This document shows positions 52,749 to 62,034 of a stretch of 64,000 bases of DNA, one piece after another; the first letter of the stretch is position 1; each line of letters opens with the position of its first letter. The stretch is from Cellulophaga sp. BC115SP (lineage in GTDB: Bacteria; Bacteroidota; Bacteroidia; Cytophagales; Spirosomataceae): positions 62,001-126,000 of the forward strand of contig NZ_JAAALB010000012.1 in NCBI RefSeq assembly GCF_009905545.1, written 5' to 3'. Under the pieces are notes generated by a model that was not told the DNA's origin, did not search any database, and was given only the letters and a program-made list of their open reading frames with translations. Made by a program: the position numbers and the translations under genes.

Positions 52749-55322
52749 ATGATTACTGAAGTGAAAGATAGTTTACTCAAAGCATACCTTGGCGAAATAG
52801 AGTCTTACGACGAAATTTTGGACGCCAATCAACAAGTAAAACCTTATTGGAAAAAAATGTTTGATACCCTCGAAAAGTTGGGTATGGAACAACTGGTGGT
52901 GCGTAGTCAGGAATTAGCTAATAAACTACGTGAAAATGGTGTTACTTACAACGTATATGGTAGTTCTGAGGTAAGCGCTAGACCTTGGCAATTAGACCCT
53001 ATTCCTTTTTTATTGGAAAAGTCAGAATGGGATTTGATATCGGAAGGGTTGAAGCAAAGAGCCGTGGTGTTGGATTTGATGCTGAAAGATATTTATGGAC
53101 CTCAACTTTTAGTAAAAGAAGGTATATTACCTCCTGAGTTGATTTACGAAAATAGTGGCTTCTTTCGCCCTTGTATGGATGTAAAATTAGCATCCGAAAA
53201 ACAATTACTTGTTCATGCCGTAGATATAGCCCGTGGACCAGATGGTCGCATGTGGGTAGTCGATAACCGAACACAAGCGCCTTCGGGATCTGGATATGCA
53301 CTCGAAAACCGTACGGTTATGAGTGCCATATTGCCTGAACTGACTACTGGAATGACGGTCAATCGTCTTTCTCCATTTTTCAAAACTTTTCATAAAGAAG
53401 TTACTGCTCTGACAGGAAAAAGTCGAGAACACCCGACTATTGTGTACCTGACCCCAGGTTCAGGTAATGAAACCTATTTCGAGCATGCGTATTTGGCTTC
53501 GTATTTGGGCTATACTTTGGTTCAGGGCGATGATTTAGTAGTGAGAGATGGTTTTGTATGGCTACGTTCAATAGATGGCTTAGAAAAGGTTGATGTGATA
53601 ATTCGTCGAGTAGATGACGATTGGTGTGATCCGCTTGAGTTGCGGGAGGATTCTCGATTGGGCATTCCTGGCTTATTACAGGCTATGCGCTTAGGCAATG
53701 TAGCAGTGGTCAATACACCAGGAGCTGGAGTTCTTGAAAATAGTGGTCTTTTAGCTTTTATGGCGGCTGCTTGTCGCTTTTTTCTGAAAGAAGAGTTGAT
53801 ATTACCTTCCATTGCCACATGGTGGTGTGGACATCAACATGAACTCAATTATGTGATTGAAAACCTGCCTCAACTTATCATTAAAAAAGCGAATCGTAAG
53901 CAAGTTTTTCGTTCTGTATATGGCAGATTGTTAACGCCAGAACAGCGAGAAGAGTTAATACAACAAATTTTACTGGCACCTCACGAATACGTTGCCCAAG
54001 AAGAAATTGGACTTTCGACCACACCAGCCTTGGTAAATGGGAAGTTGGTGCCTCGTTTGGCGGCGCTTCGAGCTTACTTGGTAGCCAATGGCGACGACTA
54101 TATGGTTATGCAAGGTGGGCTGACAAGAAGTTCTGCTGTAAAAGGTCGTTTTGAAGTTTCACATCAACATGGGGGGTGTTCTAAAGATACTTGGATTGTA
54201 TCTGACACTGAAATAGCGCAAAAGGAGATTCGCATCGAAATGCCCAAAGAGTCGGTGCATCATCATACTTCCTTGCCTAGTAGAAGTGCTGAGAATCTTT
54301 TTTGGGTTGGTCGTTATGCCGAGCGAACTATGTCGACTACCAAATATATCAAGTTGTTGATTAATGCACTCCATGAAAGTGTCAAGTTTGGGAATGCTTC
54401 AAAGTCAGAACATATCGAAGTTTTGTTGAAAGGTCTAACACATTTGACGTTAACTTATCCTGGATTTTTAGATGAGGAAAAACCTGAGCTATTGGCTAAT
54501 CCTTACTCCGAAATACACAAGATAGTTCATGATCTTAAAATATTGGGCTCCGTGGCTTCCAGTACTGAAGCTTTTTTGAGAGGTGTGATTTCAGTTAGTG
54601 ATCGGTGGAATCATGATACATGGCGTGCTATTTACTCGATTGAGAATACATTTAAAAAAATTAAACGACCCGACGATGCTTATTCTAATAGCAACACCAT
54701 GCAAAAGCTATTAGATAAACTTCATGCACGTTTATTTACTTTTTACGGAATTGTAGCCGATACTATGCCAAGGGATAGTGGGTTTTATTTGTTCGAATCT
54801 GGAAAATTTATTGAAAGAATTTTACTAAAAATTAGTACAATTCGTGCTTGTTTTAGCTTTAAAAGCGAATCCCACATTGAGAATGAACTTATTGAAGCAG
54901 TTCTTATCAACCATCATTTGTTGATTCATTATCGACAGCTTTATAAATCCAACTTGAATTTGGAAGCCATGCTTGATATGATTTTTTTGGAAACAAAACT
55001 ACCTTATTCTTTGGCTTTTCAGTTGGATGAACTGGGGCGTTGTTTATCAGAATTACCTAAACCATCACATACAGAGCGTCTCAATTTGGCACAGAAGGCT
55101 GTCCTTCAGGCGACTATGAAAATCAAACTCGCTGATGTTTCTCAAATGGTCATTTTCGAGCAAGATACCTTGTATCGTGAATACTTAGATAGCTTACTGG
55201 CAGATGTATTCGATTTAATCTTATCAGTAAACAACTCTTTGACAAATTTGTACTTTACTCATACTGAAATACAACATTCTTTTTTGAGTAGTACCGAAAA
55301 TTCGAGTCAGAATGAAATATAA
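52749..55322 (+). CDS. Circularly permuted ATP-grasp / alpha-E fusion
   Basis: From the ATG at 52749 it has 857 residues; the GTG six codons earlier is less likely. The N-terminal half is a circularly permuted ATP-grasp ligase (PWQLDPIPFLLEKSEWDLISEGLKQRA, DIARGPDGRMWVVDNRTQAPSGSGYALENR, VIIRRVDDDWCDPLELREDSRLGIPGL). The C-terminal part from about 510 is the helical alpha-E domain (LPSRSAENLFWVGRYAERTMSTTKYIKLL). In other bacteria these are often two genes; here they are fused. It likely ligates an amino group to a carboxylate using ATP. It overlaps the next gene by 11 nt. Confidence 0.9.
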   Translation: MITEVKDSLLKAYLGEIESYDEILDANQQVKPYWKKMFDTLEKLGMEQLVVRSQELANKLRENGVTYNVYGSSEVSARPWQLDPIPFLLEKSEWDLISEGLKQRAVVLDLMLKDIYGPQLLVKEGILPPELIYENSGFFRPCMDVKLASEKQLLVHAVDIARGPDGRMWVVDNRTQAPSGSGYALENRTVMSAILPELTTGMTVNRLSPFFKTFHKEVTALTGKSREHPTIVYLTPGSGNETYFEHAYLASYLGYTLVQGDDLVVRDGFVWLRSIDGLEKVDVIIRRVDDDWCDPLELREDSRLGIPGLLQAMRLGNVAVVNTPGAGVLENSGLLAFMAAACRFFLKEELILPSIATWWCGHQHELNYVIENLPQLIIKKANRKQVFRSVYGRLLTPEQREELIQQILLAPHEYVAQEEIGLSTTPALVNGKLVPRLAALRAYLVANGDDYMVMQGGLTRSSAVKGRFEVSHQHGGCSKDTWIVSDTEIAQKEIRIEMPKESVHHHTSLPSRSAENLFWVGRYAERTMSTTKYIKLLINALHESVKFGNASKSEHIEVLLKGLTHLTLTYPGFLDEEKPELLANPYSEIHKIVHDLKILGSVASSTEAFLRGVISVSDRWNHDTWRAIYSIENTFKKIKRPDDAYSNSNTMQKLLDKLHARLFTFYGIVADTMPRDSGFYLFESGKFIERILLKISTIRACFSFKSESHIENELIEAVLINHHLLIHYRQLYKSNLNLEAMLDMIFLETKLPYSLAFQLDELGRCLSELPKPSHTERLNLAQKAVLQATMKIKLADVSQMVIFEQDTLYREYLDSLLADVFDLILSVNNSLTNLYFTHTEIQHSFLSSTENSSQNEI

Positions 55323-56178
55323 CTTAATTCATAAAACTTCCTATAAATATTACGAGACAGTTAATAATTATCATAGTTTGGTGTGTTTGAAACCGAAAGA
55401 TTTGGAAGGTCAAGTTTGTGATAGTTTTAAATTAACAATAACACCATCTCCCAATGAAATTATTGAAAGAAAAGATTATTTTGGAAATACTGTCCACTAT
55501 TTTTCAATCCATGTTCCTCATCAAGAATTGATTGTACAGGCTGTTAGTAAAGTACATAGTTTACCCAAAATTCAAAAGAATATATCTACCATATCAGTTC
55601 AAGATTGTAAAAATATGCTTTGGAATAACCGTGAACTTAAAGTTGAACTTTTACAATATATGCTACCAAGTCCATTTATTAATTGGGACGCTGAAATACA
55701 AGAGTTTGCGCTTAGTTGCTTGCAAGGTAATATTGTACTTTATGAAGGTGTCATGCAGTTATGTCATAAGATTTTCAAAGAGTTTAAGTTTGTTTCAAAT
55801 ACTACTTCTATTTATACGCCTATCAAAACGGTGTTAAAAGAACGAAGAGGGGTTTGTCAAGATTTTTCTCATTTAGCGATTGCTTGTCTTCGAAGTATGG
55901 GACTGGCAGCGAGATATGTTAGCGGGTATATTGAAACGCTTCCTCCAATTGGACAACAGAAGTTACAAGGCTCGGATGCTTCTCACGCTTGGATTTCGGT
56001 GTATATCCCTGAGATGGGCTGGTGTGAATTTGACCCGACGAATGACATGATTCCTCAGGAGCGTCATATTATTACAGCTTATGGTCGTGACTATAGCGAT
56101 GTAGCTCCATTGAAAGGAGTAATCTTTAGTTCTGGTGGGCACCAATTGTCGGTTTCGGTAGATGTAATTCCTGTTTAA
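55312..56178 (+). CDS. Transglutaminase-like cysteine protease family protein
   Basis: The 288-residue protein has a beta-rich transglutaminase N-terminal domain (about 1-80; KYNLIHKTSYKYYETVNNYHSLVCLKPKD). The catalytic core has C182 (RGVCQDFSHLA), H225 (ASHAWISVYIP) and D241 (EFDPTND). It could hydrolyse or transfer the bond made by the ATP-grasp partner. The 11-nt overlap indicates translational coupling with that gene. A terminator follows, so the three-gene cluster ends here. Confidence 0.9.
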   Translation: MKYNLIHKTSYKYYETVNNYHSLVCLKPKDLEGQVCDSFKLTITPSPNEIIERKDYFGNTVHYFSIHVPHQELIVQAVSKVHSLPKIQKNISTISVQDCKNMLWNNRELKVELLQYMLPSPFINWDAEIQEFALSCLQGNIVLYEGVMQLCHKIFKEFKFVSNTTSIYTPIKTVLKERRGVCQDFSHLAIACLRSMGLAARYVSGYIETLPPIGQQKLQGSDASHAWISVYIPEMGWCEFDPTNDMIPQERHIITAYGRDYSDVAPLKGVIFSSGGHQLSVSVDVIPV

Positions 56179-56222
56179 TAAATGATAAACAAAAGATAAT
56201 AATTCAAGTAAAATAGTGATAG

Positions 56223-56255
56223 AAAGGATAACCCTACTGAGTTATCCTTTTTTTG
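56223..56255 (+). terminator. Intrinsic terminator of the amidoligase cluster
   Basis: A 10-bp stem AAAGGATAAC / GTTATCCTTT with an 8-nt loop is followed by T7. Confidence 0.85.
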
Positions 56256-56386
56256 TATCTATCGATTTATTTCCCTTATCTGACTAAAAATTAACATGAA
56301 TTATATAAAAATTTAATCAAATAATGGTAATAATCCTTTTCTTTGTATCATATTAATTCAATAATAACCTTATTAATTTTTACGAT

Positions 56387-58708
56387 ATGAAATATAAACA
56401 TATACCATTATTTGTTGCTACTTTGGCGCTATCACTGAGTGCCCAAGCTCAGAAATATACAGCACAATCGAAGAGCGATTTTACTCTTATTCAAAACAAA
56501 GGTGGCGTTAAATTAGGCTATGCTCCGAGTTCTGGTGTGAAAATATTGACAGTAGATGGCTGGGCATTTAAAGATTTGAACAAAAACGGAAAGCTTGATA
56601 AATATGAAGACTGGCGTTTGCCTATCGACGTTCGTGCTAAGGATTTAGCATCAAAGATGTCAGTCGAGCAAATTGCAGGCTTGATGTTATATTCAGGTCA
56701 CCAGTCGTTGCCTGCAAGACCTATGGGATATTTTTCTGGAACCTATAATGGTAAGCCTTATAAGGAAGGTGAAACTGACCCTTCGGACATGACCGACCAG
56801 CAGAGAACATTTTTGGATAAAGATAATCTACGACACGTTCTGTTGACTACAGTAAAAAGCCCTGAGGTAGCTGCTAAATGGAATAATAAAATGCAAGCTT
56901 TTGTCGAAAGTACTGCATTGGGTGTTCCTGCCAATAATAGTTCTGACCCTCGACATGGAACTTTGGCAAGTGCCGAATATAATGCTGCGGCTGGTGGTAC
57001 TATTTCGATGTGGCCTGGCTCTTTGGGTTTAGCTGCAACCTTTAATCCTTCAATTACACATCGTTTTGGAGAAGTCGCTTCTGCCGAATACCGTGCTTTG
57101 GGGATTGCTACGGCCTTATCCCCGCAAGTAGATATTGCTACCGAACCTCGTTGGAGTCGTGTTAGTGGAACTTTTGGCGAAAATCCTTATCTGAGTGCAG
57201 CCATGGCGCAAGCATATTCTGATGGTTTTCAAACTTCTTATGGTGATAGAGAAATTAAGGATGGTTGGGGTTTTGGAAGTGTGAATGCGATGGTGAAACA
57301 CTGGCCTGGTGGTGGTTCTGGCGAAGCTGGTCGTGACGCTCACTATGCTATTGGGAAGTATGCTGTTTACCCTGGTAAAAACTATTCACAACATTTTATT
57401 CCTTTTACAGAGGGTGCTTTTAAACTAAAAGGGAAAACTAAGATGGCTTCTGCTGTGATGCCGTACTATACAATTTCTTGGGGATTTGATACAAAGAATA
57501 ATGAAAACGTAGGTAATAGTTACAACAAATATATCATTACAGACTTACTTAGAGATAAATACCATTATGATGGCGTAGTTTGTACTGACTGGAGTATTAC
57601 CCATGCGCATACAGTGATGGATAATTTTGTTGATGGTAAGCCATGGGGCTTGGAAAAACTTACTGAAGCGGAATTGCATTATAAAGCTTTGATGGCTGGT
57701 GTTGATCAATTTGGTGGTAACAATGATTCTAAACCTATTATCGATGCTTATGCGATGGGTGTAAAGGAGCACGGAGAGACTTGGATGCGTGCTCGCATGG
57801 AAAAATCAGCGGTTCGTTTGTTACGTAATATTTTCCGTGTAGGTTTGTTTGAAAACCCTTATTTGGATGTTCAAGAAACGGTGAAAGTAGTAGGTAATCC
57901 TACATTTATGCGTGAGGGTTTCGAAGCGCAGACGAGTTCGATTGTAATGCTAAAAAACAAAGGAAATACCTTACCACTTCGTTTGGGTAAAACGGTATAT
58001 ATACCTAAGCGTTTCGTTGCCAAATCTCGTAACTTCCTAGGCATGGAAACCCCTGAATCATTAGATTATCCTGTCAATTTGAATATTGTTAAAAAGTATT
58101 ACAATGTTACAGATAATCCTGATGAGGCAGATTGTGCTATCGTATTTGTGAATAACCCTGCCTCTGGTATTGGTTATGATAAAGCTGATTTAGCAAAAGG
58201 CGGTAATGGCTATTTACCGATAAGTCTGCAGTATAAAGAATACACTGCTATTGAGGCTCGTGAGACGAGTATTGCTGGTGGTGATCCTTTGGAGGCTTCG
58301 ACGAACCGCTCTTATAAGGGTAAAACCATTAAAGCTGCAAACTCTACAGATTTGGATATGATTTTAGAGACAAAAGCTAAAATGAAAGGAAAGCCTGTTA
58401 TCGTTTCAGTTTCTATGGATAATCCGATGGTATTTAATGAATTTGAGAAGGAGGTAGAGGGTATTTTAGTAAACTTTAAAGTACAAGACCAAGCCATTTT
58501 TGAAATTATTTCTGGTAAAAAAGAACCATCTGCTTTGTTGCCAATTCAGATGCCAGCCAATATGAGTACTGTAGAAAAACAAGCTGAGGATGTTCCGCAG
58601 GATATGGAATGTCATAAAGACTCAGAAGGTAATATCTACGATTTTGGTTTTGGCCTAAACTGGAAAGGTGTTATCAAAGACGGTCGTGTTAAGTTGTATA
58701 AAAAATAA
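56387..58708 (+). CDS. GH3-family beta-glycosidase with EF-hand-like loop
   Basis: The 773-residue secreted enzyme has a signal peptide (to about 21). A 12-residue EF-hand loop follows at 63-74 (DLNKNGKLDKYE), with all Ca ligand positions kept. The GH3 (alpha/beta)8 barrel has EPRWSRVSGTFGENPYL and MVKHWPGGGSGEAGRDAHY, and the nucleophile D401 is in GVVCTDWS. The alpha/beta sandwich domain follows from about 500. The closing FGFGLNWKG is typical. It should act as a beta-glucosidase or beta-xylosidase in the periplasm. It is monocistronic with its own terminator. Confidence 0.92.
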   Translation: MKYKHIPLFVATLALSLSAQAQKYTAQSKSDFTLIQNKGGVKLGYAPSSGVKILTVDGWAFKDLNKNGKLDKYEDWRLPIDVRAKDLASKMSVEQIAGLMLYSGHQSLPARPMGYFSGTYNGKPYKEGETDPSDMTDQQRTFLDKDNLRHVLLTTVKSPEVAAKWNNKMQAFVESTALGVPANNSSDPRHGTLASAEYNAAAGGTISMWPGSLGLAATFNPSITHRFGEVASAEYRALGIATALSPQVDIATEPRWSRVSGTFGENPYLSAAMAQAYSDGFQTSYGDREIKDGWGFGSVNAMVKHWPGGGSGEAGRDAHYAIGKYAVYPGKNYSQHFIPFTEGAFKLKGKTKMASAVMPYYTISWGFDTKNNENVGNSYNKYIITDLLRDKYHYDGVVCTDWSITHAHTVMDNFVDGKPWGLEKLTEAELHYKALMAGVDQFGGNNDSKPIIDAYAMGVKEHGETWMRARMEKSAVRLLRNIFRVGLFENPYLDVQETVKVVGNPTFMREGFEAQTSSIVMLKNKGNTLPLRLGKTVYIPKRFVAKSRNFLGMETPESLDYPVNLNIVKKYYNVTDNPDEADCAIVFVNNPASGIGYDKADLAKGGNGYLPISLQYKEYTAIEARETSIAGGDPLEASTNRSYKGKTIKAANSTDLDMILETKAKMKGKPVIVSVSMDNPMVFNEFEKEVEGILVNFKVQDQAIFEIISGKKEPSALLPIQMPANMSTVEKQAEDVPQDMECHKDSEGNIYDFGFGLNWKGVIKDGRVKLYKK

Positions 58709-58736
58709 TATAACATGATCCATTATTTGTAATTAG

Positions 58737-58775
58737 AAATACAGGCGAAAAGAGTTCCTTATCGCCTGTATTTTT
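58737..58775 (+). terminator. Intrinsic terminator of the GH3 gene
   Basis: A 12-bp stem AAATACAGGCGA / TCGCCTGTATTT with a 13-nt loop is followed by T tracts. It reaches the stop codon of the converging phosphotransferase gene. Confidence 0.82.
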
Positions 58776-59841
58776 AATTATTTTTCTTAATTATTCGTTT
58801 GCAACGCCAGTTGAGATAATTGACCATAAACCAAAAGTTTTTGAATGCAGGATTACTAGTCTGTTTATGATGATACCGAAAATAAATTTGCTGAATTATC
58901 ACCAATAATCTAAATAGTCCATATACTTCATAGAAGGTAAAATCTACATTTTTTAGGCTCATTCGTTCACAATAGTAGCTAATGACTTCCTTACGAGTTA
59001 GCATTCCTCTTAGATGTGTGGGTTGTTTTCTGAACATTTTAAAAACAAAATCATCATCTGCCTGAATCCAATAAGCTAGACTATTGCCCAAATCCATCAG
59101 TCCATCGCCCACCGTTGCCATTTCCCAATCCAGAATACCGATTACTTCTAAATGTTCATCTGCTGAAAGAACGATATTATCGAAACGAAAATCATTGTGA
59201 ATAAAACAGGTATATTCTTCAGACGGAATGTTGTTTTCTAGCCAATGAATCACATATTCGCAAGAAGGCACATTCCATGTTTTGGCTTTTCTGTACCGTT
59301 CTACCCAACCCGTGATTTGCCTATTTGCGTAGCCTTTTCCTTTGCCAAATTCTTGTAAATCAGTATTTTCAATATTGATTTTATGTAAATCAACTAATTT
59401 GTCTATTACCCTAATACATAGATTTCGTACCTTTTCAGGACTTAATTCTAAACCTTTAGGAAGATTTGCTCTAGGAATAATTCCTGAGATTTTTTCCATT
59501 ATGTAAAACTCTCGACCTATTATGGCAGTATCCTTACAGTGTAACTCTATTTTGGGTACGTAGGGGTAGTAAGGTGACAATACCGTCATTATTCTAGACT
59601 CTCTTGCCATATCATGTGCCCCCTTGGCTTTGGTACCTTTAGGCGGACACCTCAGAATGTATTCTTTATCATTTATTGTAATTTGATACGTTAAATTAGA
59701 GGCTCCACCACTAAACTGCTTCAAGGTAATGGAGTCAATAGTGATAGAGAACTCTTTGGCTAAATAGCTTTTCAATGTATCCAAATCTAGTTGGTCTTCG
59801 TTACGAACTTCTTTGGGTTTATCAATCAATAAGTTTTCCAT
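58774..59841 (-). CDS. Phosphotransferase (APH/ACAD11 kinase-domain family)
   Basis: The 355-residue kinase-like protein has the aminoglycoside-phosphotransferase fold. Its motifs are FSGGASNLTYQITINDKEYILRCPP (nucleotide loop), HNDFRFDNIVLS (catalytic HxDxxxxN) and GILDWEMATVGDGLMDLG (metal Asp). In human ACAD10/11 and Pseudomonas LvaA, such kinases phosphorylate 4-hydroxyacyl-CoA so that the paired dehydrogenase-like enzyme can rearrange it. Here the partner gene lies 11 bp upstream. The substrate is inferred from that pairing only. Confidence 0.87.
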   Translation of the reverse strand: MENLLIDKPKEVRNEDQLDLDTLKSYLAKEFSITIDSITLKQFSGGASNLTYQITINDKEYILRCPPKGTKAKGAHDMARESRIMTVLSPYYPYVPKIELHCKDTAIIGREFYIMEKISGIIPRANLPKGLELSPEKVRNLCIRVIDKLVDLHKINIENTDLQEFGKGKGYANRQITGWVERYRKAKTWNVPSCEYVIHWLENNIPSEEYTCFIHNDFRFDNIVLSADEHLEVIGILDWEMATVGDGLMDLGNSLAYWIQADDDFVFKMFRKQPTHLRGMLTRKEVISYYCERMSLKNVDFTFYEVYGLFRLLVIIQQIYFRYHHKQTSNPAFKNFWFMVNYLNWRCKRIIKKNN

Positions 59842-59852
59842 TTTCAGCCCTT

Positions 59853-61064
59853 TTAGGATTCTCGATATTTCTTTAGTTCTAGTTTTGCCACCACATTTCT
59901 ATGAACTTCATCAGGACCGTCAGCTAGTCTTAAGGTTCGAGCGTAGGCATATAACCCAGCGAGTGGCGTATCGTTGCTAAGTCCTTTACCTCCAAATAGT
60001 TGCATTGCTTGGTCTATGATTTTACAAGCAACTGTCGGTGCAACTACTTTAATTTGTGAGACCTCACTTAAGGCACCTTTGATACCATAAGTATCTAGTA
60101 AAAAGGCAGTTTTCATAACGAGCAATCTTGCCATATCGATTTCCATTCGAGCATTGGCTATAATATCTGTATTTCCTCCAAGTTCAATAAGCGACTTTCC
60201 AAAAGCGGTTCTTGATTTTCCTCTTTCTATCATTAGTTGTAAGGCTCGTTCACTTGCTCCAAGCACCCGCATACAATGATGGATTCGACCAGGACCTAAG
60301 CGACCCTGTGCTATTTCAAAGCCTTTTCCTAGTCCGCCGATAAGATTTGATTTAGGGACTTTGACATTTTCAAAACTCACCTCCCCATGACCATACGGCG
60401 GGTCATAAGTACCAAATACAGGCAACATTCGTTTGATGGTTACTCCCTCTGCATCTAGCGGAATTAGTACCATTGAGTGCTGGGCGTGCTTGGCTGCTTC
60501 TGGATTTGATAAACCCATAAATATCGCAATTTTACAATTAGGATGCCCTATGCCCGTACTCCACCACTTGGTACCATTTATGAGTAAATAGTCGCCTTTG
60601 TCTTCAATCGTAGCCTTCATATTAGTTGCATCACTTGAGGCAACTGCTGGTTCGGTCATACAAAAAACAGAGCGAATAGAGCCTTCCAAGAGAGGAGTAA
60701 GCCATACTTCTTTTTGTTCAGCAGTTCCGTATTTCCAGAGTACCTCCATATTGCCTGTATCAGGAGCATTACAATTAAAAACTTCTGGAGCCAATAACGA
60801 ATATCCCATTGCTTCGGCAAGAGGCGCGTATTCAACATTGCTCAAGCCACTAACTTCTGGAAGAAAGAGGTTCCACAATCCTTGAGATTTTGCTAGTTTC
60901 TTTAAAGATTCTATCCCTTCATCGAGAGACCATTCTTGAAATTTTGGATTCGAGATAAAGGGTTCTTCTCGAAATTTTTCTTCAATGGGTAAAATGTATT
61001 TATGGACGAAGTGCTCAACTCTTTGAATCAAGTCAAGTGTTTTAGGAGAATGAGAGAAGTTCAT
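59853..61064 (-). CDS. Acyl-CoA dehydrogenase, ACAD11-like
   Basis: From the ATG at 61064 it has 403 residues; a TTG five codons earlier is less likely. The acyl-CoA dehydrogenase fold shows VFCMTEPAVASSDATNM, INGTKWWSTGIGHPNCKIAIFMG, ILPVFGTYDPPYGHGEVSFENVKVPKSNLIGG and a C-terminal ADGPDEVHRNVVAKLEL. It binds FAD. With the phosphotransferase it forms the two halves of an ACAD10/11-like system for 4-hydroxy fatty acids. A long leader with an orphan terminator lies upstream. Confidence 0.9.
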   Translation of the reverse strand: MNFSHSPKTLDLIQRVEHFVHKYILPIEEKFREEPFISNPKFQEWSLDEGIESLKKLAKSQGLWNLFLPEVSGLSNVEYAPLAEAMGYSLLAPEVFNCNAPDTGNMEVLWKYGTAEQKEVWLTPLLEGSIRSVFCMTEPAVASSDATNMKATIEDKGDYLLINGTKWWSTGIGHPNCKIAIFMGLSNPEAAKHAQHSMVLIPLDAEGVTIKRMLPVFGTYDPPYGHGEVSFENVKVPKSNLIGGLGKGFEIAQGRLGPGRIHHCMRVLGASERALQLMIERGKSRTAFGKSLIELGGNTDIIANARMEIDMARLLVMKTAFLLDTYGIKGALSEVSQIKVVAPTVACKIIDQAMQLFGGKGLSNDTPLAGLYAYARTLRLADGPDEVHRNVVAKLELKKYRES

Positions 61065-61156
61065 ACAATGTTTTTTCAAAGTGAATTATGATAGGAATTT
61101 ACAAAGAAAAGTTTAATATTTTCTTGAAATGAGAATAATCACTTTGGTATAGGCAC

Positions 61157-61192
61157 AAAAAAAACTGACACCATAAATATTATAGTGCCAGT
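61157..61192 (-). terminator. Orphan intrinsic terminator in the acyl-CoA dehydrogenase leader
   Basis: On the minus strand a 12-bp stem with two G-U pairs (ACTGGCACTATA against TATGGTGTCAGT) and a 5-nt loop is followed by U8. Only the minus strand pairs well. It lies about 90 bp before the dehydrogenase start and after no gene. Confidence 0.65.
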
Positions 61193-61385
61193 AACTACAC
61201 CCAATTTTCTATAAAAACTATGATAATATGTTTTAGCTCAGAGAGCGCTTAAAATCATGAGAATTACCTGTGATACAGGAAAATAAGATTTTTTTGTAAA
61301 AGTAATATATTACCGCAAATTTGACAACTAAATTAGGATAGTATTCAAATTATTCCAACGAGGATGAATATTTTTTTTACGCAAT

Positions 61386-61399
61386 CGTTATCGGTAACG
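61386..61399. promoter_or_regulatory. LacI-type operator-like palindrome
   Basis: CGTTA-TCGG-TAACG resembles operators of LacI-family regulators. No LacI-type gene is in the window, so the regulator would be elsewhere. Confidence 0.35.
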
Positions 61400-61682
61400 T
61401 TTTCGTTTGGATTATGATAGTAATAATTTGAATATTTCTTTTCAAAACTCCACTATTAAAAGCACACTTTGCCTATTCTTTACTATAAAATATCCTCAAA
61501 TTTTTAGCCAAACTTATTAAGCGGACAGATTCTTAGGCAAAATTATTTTTGAATAAGCTTCTATGAGATAAAAGGAATTTGATTCTTCCTACGTTTTGGA
61601 ATTATACAAGATATTGAAAAAATTAGTATCTTACTAACAGTTTGGTTTGAGTTTGCCAACTCGGTAATTTTGATTGAATCCG

Positions 61683-62012
61683 ATGAGATATTCACTTTTT
61701 AACGAACAACCTATTTGGTATTTGGATGTTTTTGCTGAATCTATCCTAGAAAAAGGTCGTGTACGATTACGCCCTCTGGATGGACAAACAGCTGATAGCA
61801 CACTTCGTATAGAGTGCAGTCGAAAACTTCGTCAGAAATATGGAGTAGGTACGGTTTTTAAATTGGATGTTCGACTGGTACGTCCACATAATAAGAAGCC
61901 GTATTTAATTTGTCGGAATAGAAAGGAATTGACTCGTGCACTTGAATATTTTGAAAGAAATAAGCGTGTTCAAATAGAGCATCTGATAGGCACGCAACTA
62001 ACTCTTTTTTAA
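61683..62012 (+). CDS. Hypothetical protein, probable accessory plasmid gene
   Basis: From the ATG at 61683 (a TTG three codons earlier is possible) the protein has 109 residues and is rich in Arg and Lys. It has no signal peptide or membrane segment. I do not recognise a family. Basic stretches (RECSRKLRQKYGVGTVFKLDVRLVRPHNKKPYLICRNRKEL) suggest nucleic-acid contact, but this is weak. It converges on the serine recombinase gene with a hairpin between. Confidence 0.6.
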   Translation: MRYSLFNEQPIWYLDVFAESILEKGRVRLRPLDGQTADSTLRIECSRKLRQKYGVGTVFKLDVRLVRPHNKKPYLICRNRKELTRALEYFERNKRVQIEHLIGTQLTLF

Positions 62013-62034
62013 GGAGTTTGCTAAAAAAATAAAA

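Larger units (their letters stand above)
61065..61682. other. Long intergenic region with orphan terminator and operator-like palindrome
   Basis: The 618 bp have no convincing ORF. They hold a minus-strand terminator (61157-61192) without a gene before it and a small CCTGT-ATC-ACAGG hairpin on the minus strand. They also contain a LacI-type palindrome (61386-61399), and a TATTTTTG box at 61554-61561 that may serve the following plus-strand gene. The minus-strand part could be a structured leader of the acyl-CoA dehydrogenase operon or a small RNA. Confidence 0.45.
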
